Source of the DNA: an uncultured Eubacteriales bacterium
GTDB taxonomy: Bacteria > Bacillota > Clostridia > Christensenellales > Aristaeellaceae
NCBI GenBank assembly: GCA_900553265.1
Contig: USDD01000018.1
Coordinates: 1-34,182, forward strand
Length of the DNA: 34,182 nucleotides
Reading direction: 5' to 3'
Position 1 is the first letter of the stretch; the number at the start of each line of letters is the position of its first letter. Position numbers and translations under genes: made by a program. The notes beneath the pieces were generated by a model. That model was not told the DNA's origin. It made no database searches and saw nothing but the letters and a program-made list of their open reading frames with translations. Shown one piece after another: positions 31,853 through 34,182 of the stretch.

Positions 31853-31870
31853 CGTGTGCATCGCGGCCGG

Positions 31871-32368
31871 TCAGGCAAAGATGGGCTGCATCCGCCGGTC
31901 CAGCTTCATCAGCCGGTACAGGTAGACGCCCTCGATCACCGCGCAAAGTTTGTCGGCCACGTTCACCACATAGCTCACCTTATAGCGGGGCATCTTTTTG
32001 GCCAGAGGCCACATATGGGTCACGATGGCATCGGCCTCTGCGTCCGAAAGCTCGGTCAGACGGGACGCATTTTTCAGCGCCGCCACCGGGTGCGCAAAGC
32101 ACTGGTTGCCCTCATACTGGGTCTTATCCTTGGGGTCGTACAAAAACAGGTCATGCAGCAGGCCGGCACGGGCTGCCTCGCGGACATCAATGTTCCAGTG
32201 GCGGGCCAGGCGATAGGCCACATACGAGACAAACAACGAATGCTCGTAACAGGTGACAAAATGGTGGTGGCGGATGTTCTTCATCCACAGCACCTCGTCG
32301 CTGTTCAGCAGGTCGGCCACACAGGCGGCATACTCACGCTCCGCAATGGGGTCGAAAAGCTTGTGCAT
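31871..32368 (-). CDS. HD-domain hydrolase
   Basis: The 165-residue cytosolic protein belongs to the HD superfamily of metal-dependent phosphohydrolases. The motif order is His43 in CYEHSLFVSY, the HD pair His72-Asp73 in GLLHDLFLYD, a histidine in CFAHPVAALKNA, and a late Asp in NVADKLCAVIEG. Small stand-alone proteins of this kind act on nucleotides or phosphorylated metabolites, and the substrate is not predictable here. The ATG at 32368 has GGGAGGA upstream. A short leader contains GTTTGCC/GGCAAAC (32488-32503) and a 12-base palindrome (32462-32473), which may be regulatory. It forms a single-gene unit. Confidence 0.88.
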   Translation of the reverse strand: MHKLFDPIAEREYAACVADLLNSDEVLWMKNIRHHHFVTCYEHSLFVSYVAYRLARHWNIDVREAARAGLLHDLFLYDPKDKTQYEGNQCFAHPVAALKNASRLTELSDAEADAIVTHMWPLAKKMPRYKVSYVVNVADKLCAVIEGVYLYRLMKLDRRMQPIFA

Positions 32369-32518
32369 TGGCGGAATCCTCCCTGGAAAGCATCGGCCCT
32401 CTCCGGCAGCGCCTCAGAGAAGTGCCGCGGCCGGGCAAAGGCCCTGCTTTCTTTTTTACAAATGATTAATCATACGCCGGAAGCGCGGTTTGCCTTGGCA
32501 AACTTTCCTTCCTTTTGC

Positions 32519-32547
32519 ATTATACCATACTGTTTGTAAAAAACACA
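32519..32547 (-). promoter_or_regulatory. Extended -10 promoter of the HD gene
   Basis: On the minus strand TATAAT (32524-32519) is preceded by TGG, an extended -10. The -35, TGTGTT at 32547-32542, is weak and overlaps the T-run of the phosphatase terminator. Confidence 0.6.
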
Positions 32548-32612
32548 GCCGCAGAGTGCTGGCAAAAGGTGAAATTTTTGCATCTTCCCTTTGCCGCGCA
32601 CTGCGGCTGTGT
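32537..32612 (-). terminator. Terminator of the histidine phosphatase gene
   Basis: A 12-bp outer stem (32601-32612 with 32543-32554) is followed on the minus strand by TTTTTTAC. An inner stem pairs GGCAAA with TTTGCC. It is unusually long for an intrinsic terminator in this window. Confidence 0.8.
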
Positions 32613-32657
32613 GTTTGCTTTTTGCTTCGCGGCAGGGCTGTGAAGCCGCCCGGCGCG

Positions 32658-33293
32658 TCACGCCTCGTCCAGATAGCCCAGGGGCAGCACCTGCACGGCC
32701 TCCATCAGGCCGTCCCGCATCCAGAGAGAGGCATCGGTGCGCAGGGTGTAGCCGCAGCCCGGGTCCGCCATCCACTCTTCCGGCTTGTGGTAGGGCAGGG
32801 CCTTCTGGGCCATCATGCTCATCAGTACGCCGCCATGGGTCACACAGGCGGCCTCATGGGTGCCGGTGCGCATCATGTACTCAAACAGCTTCATCAGGGT
32901 CTCCCGGCAGCGGGTGTGAAAGTCCGGCGCAGCCTCGGCATGGGGCGGGGTGTAGCCGCTGGTGGGGTCCATCCAGCGGGCAAAGTCCGGGTCCTTCACC
33001 AGATCCCGCACCTTGCGGCCCTCATACACGCCGAAGGCCATCTCCCGCAGATCCTGCACCACCATCTTCTTGCCCGCCTCCGGGAAGAGGATCTCGGCGG
33101 TTTCCACCGCGCGCCGCATGGGGGAGCAGAACACCGTATCCGGCTGCGGGTAGGCAAACCGAGCCCGCAGGTCCAGCAGGTCGGCCCGGCCCTGTTCGCA
33201 CAGGGGCAGGTCGGTTCCGCTGCCCACGTAAAGGCCGTCTAGGTTGCCTTGGGTCAGGCCATGGCGGATGAGATGCAGTTGATAGCTCTTCAT
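32658..33293 (-). CDS. Histidine phosphatase (phosphoglycerate mutase-like superfamily)
   Basis: The 211-residue cytosolic enzyme has the phosphohistidine motif LIRHGLTQGN (Arg10, His11, Gly12), Arg60 in CSPMRRAVETA, the proton donor Glu84 in REMAFGVYEG and the second histidine His153 in VTHGG. The size and layout suit small-molecule phosphatases such as alpha-ribazole phosphatase or cofactor-independent mutase relatives. No cobalamin gene lies nearby, so a CobC role is not supported. The ATG at 33293 has GAGAGGA upstream. Single-gene unit. Confidence 0.92.
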   Translation of the reverse strand: MKSYQLHLIRHGLTQGNLDGLYVGSGTDLPLCEQGRADLLDLRARFAYPQPDTVFCSPMRRAVETAEILFPEAGKKMVVQDLREMAFGVYEGRKVRDLVKDPDFARWMDPTSGYTPPHAEAAPDFHTRCRETLMKLFEYMMRTGTHEAACVTHGGVLMSMMAQKALPYHKPEEWMADPGCGYTLRTDASLWMRDGLMEAVQVLPLGYLDEA

Positions 33294-33620
33294 AAAAACG
33301 TCCTCTCTTCTGATTGCCGGGCAGCCGTCTGGCCTGCCAAAAGATTACAAAATGGTTACAGCCTTGGTTCCCTTTCAAATCCTGCTTTGCGGGCACCACA
33401 ATATTTAGCAAACATTCCCAGGCACCGGCGGCATATTTAGAGTTCCATTCGGAACTGGTCAACCCGCCGAAATTTCGGGAAAATAATTGACGAAAAATGT
33501 ATTTACAAAGCGTTTTTGCTGCTTTATAATTTACCATACGTATTGTGAAAATGCAACGGCCGACCTGCATAAATTTCAATTTGTGCCCCGCGGCCTGAAC
33601 AGTCAGGAGTATCGCCAGTT
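33294..33620. other. Intergenic control region with two dyads upstream of the XRE gene
   Basis: This 327-base spacer separates the phosphatase (-) and the XRE regulator (+). It contains AGTTCC/GGAACT (33441-33456, loop ATTC), the perfect palindrome CCGAAATTTCGG (33467-33478) and the XRE promoter. The dyads lie 25-60 bases upstream of the -35, where an XRE dimer could bind. No gene is visible. I could not define a convincing promoter for the phosphatase. Confidence 0.5.
33502..33530 (+). promoter_or_regulatory. Promoter of the XRE regulator
   Basis: TTTACA (33502-33507) and TATAAT (33525-33530) are 17 bases apart, leaving a leader of about 85 bases before the ATG. Confidence 0.75.
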
Positions 33621-34182
33621 ATGGAATTCAATCGGATCATCACTCTGCTTCGCAAGGAGCGGGGCATCACCCAAAAACAGGCCGCCCAGGATCTGGGGGT
33701 CTCCCAGGCCCTTCTTTCCCATTATGAAAAGGGCATCCGCGAGTGCGGGCTGGAGTTTGTGGTGAAGGTGGCCGATTACTACGGCGTCTCCTGCGACTAC
33801 CTGCTGGGCCGCTCGCCCGACCGGGCCGGGCTCACCCTCTCGGTGGACGACCTGCCCGACGGGGACGGCGGCCGCCAGAAAGCATTTGCCGGCAGCATCA
33901 TGACGGGGCTCAACAAAAAGCTCATCACCAATTCCCTGCACATCGTCTTCGACATGCTCTCCAAGGGGCGCAACGACTCGCTGACGCGGGAGGTGTCGAG
34001 CTACCTGATGACCGCCGTCTACAAGTCCTTTCGCAAACTCTGCGGCATCAACCCCAAAAACCAGGACACCATGTTCAGCATCTCCAAGGTGCGGGTGTCC
34101 CACCTCTGCCGCAGCGCCATGAGCCAGAACGAGGCCAACATCGACTGCCTGTCGGCTGGGCAGGACCTGGAGGGGCTCACCC
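33621..34182 (+). CDS. XRE-family transcriptional regulator, cut by the window end
   Basis: This is a DNA-binding regulator whose first 187 codons are inside the window; no stop is reached. Residues about 5-62 form a classic Cro/CI-type helix-turn-helix: LLRKERGITQKQAAQDLGVS, SQALLSHYEKGIRECG, then VADYYGVSCDYLLGRS. The rest is a longer helical region without a family I recognise, perhaps for oligomerisation or ligand sensing. The ATG at 33621 has AGGAG about 11 bases upstream, somewhat far. The palindromes ahead of its promoter suggest self-regulation, which is inference. Confidence 0.88.
   Translation, partial: MEFNRIITLLRKERGITQKQAAQDLGVSQALLSHYEKGIRECGLEFVVKVADYYGVSCDYLLGRSPDRAGLTLSVDDLPDGDGGRQKAFAGSIMTGLNKKLITNSLHIVFDMLSKGRNDSLTREVSSYLMTAVYKSFRKLCGINPKNQDTMFSISKVRVSHLCRSAMSQNEANIDCLSAGQDLEGLT

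Noticed and set aside
33294..33579. Minus-strand ORF start upstream of the phosphatase
   Set aside because: It lies in a different frame from the phosphatase, is a shadow of the gene end plus intergenic DNA, and has no ribosome site.

Overview
The window looks like chromosome of a high-GC, endospore-forming, Gram-positive Clostridia-type bacterium, most likely an anaerobic gut commensal. The evidence is a full-length SpoIVA, a class B sortase, a T-box in front of leuS, SecG, AGGAGG-type ribosome sites, and many TTGACA/TATAAT-like promoters with 17-base spacers. I see no CRISPR array, complete insertion sequence or prophage module. Taxonomy beyond that is inference.

Layout of the left part (1-27.6 kb). 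spoIVA (-) and an orphan sortase (+) diverge. A promoter-to-terminator structured RNA gene (-) and leuS with its T-box leader (-) follow, then secG (-), a metallophosphoesterase (-), an AlkD-like DNA repair gene (+), a MATE exporter (+) and a secreted CAP-domain protein (-). Next come tlyA (+), an MFS transporter with a CE15-like esterase (+), and a very large membrane protein (-) carrying thirteen His/Cys modules that look metal binding. After that are a CapA-like protein with altered metal-site residues (+), an overlapping mutY-pepF pair (+), a polar amino acid ABC operon (-), and a LarA-like/aminotransferase operon (-). A repeat of about 167 bp with terminal inverted repeats occurs twice, at 7.1 and 22.1 kb.

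Layout of the right part (27.6-34.2 kb). Three tandem DUF3048 lipoprotein genes (+) are followed by an HD-domain gene (-), a histidine phosphatase (-) and an XRE regulator (+) cut by the window end. Base and codon habit differ visibly from the left part: CGCG-rich runs become scarce, GCC/GGC dominate, and the promoters use TTTACA as the -35. The change falls at a tRNA-Lys gene whose acceptor stem has a G-G mismatch, as if two different tRNA-Lys genes had been joined. It may therefore be an assembly or recombination junction, and gene order across 27.6 kb should not be taken as established.

How the genes work together. Most units are independent housekeeping functions: translation (leuS, tRNA-Lys, tlyA), secretion (secG), DNA repair (mutY, AlkD-like) and peptide turnover (pepF). 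The 22.2-27.1 kb block (substrate-binding protein, permease, ATPase, aminotransferase, LarA-like enzyme) is a plausible amino acid/2-hydroxy acid uptake and conversion unit. The MFS-CE15 pair may handle an imported uronic-acid ester. The strongest candidates for something undescribed are the thirteen-module His/Cys protein and the structured dispersed repeat.
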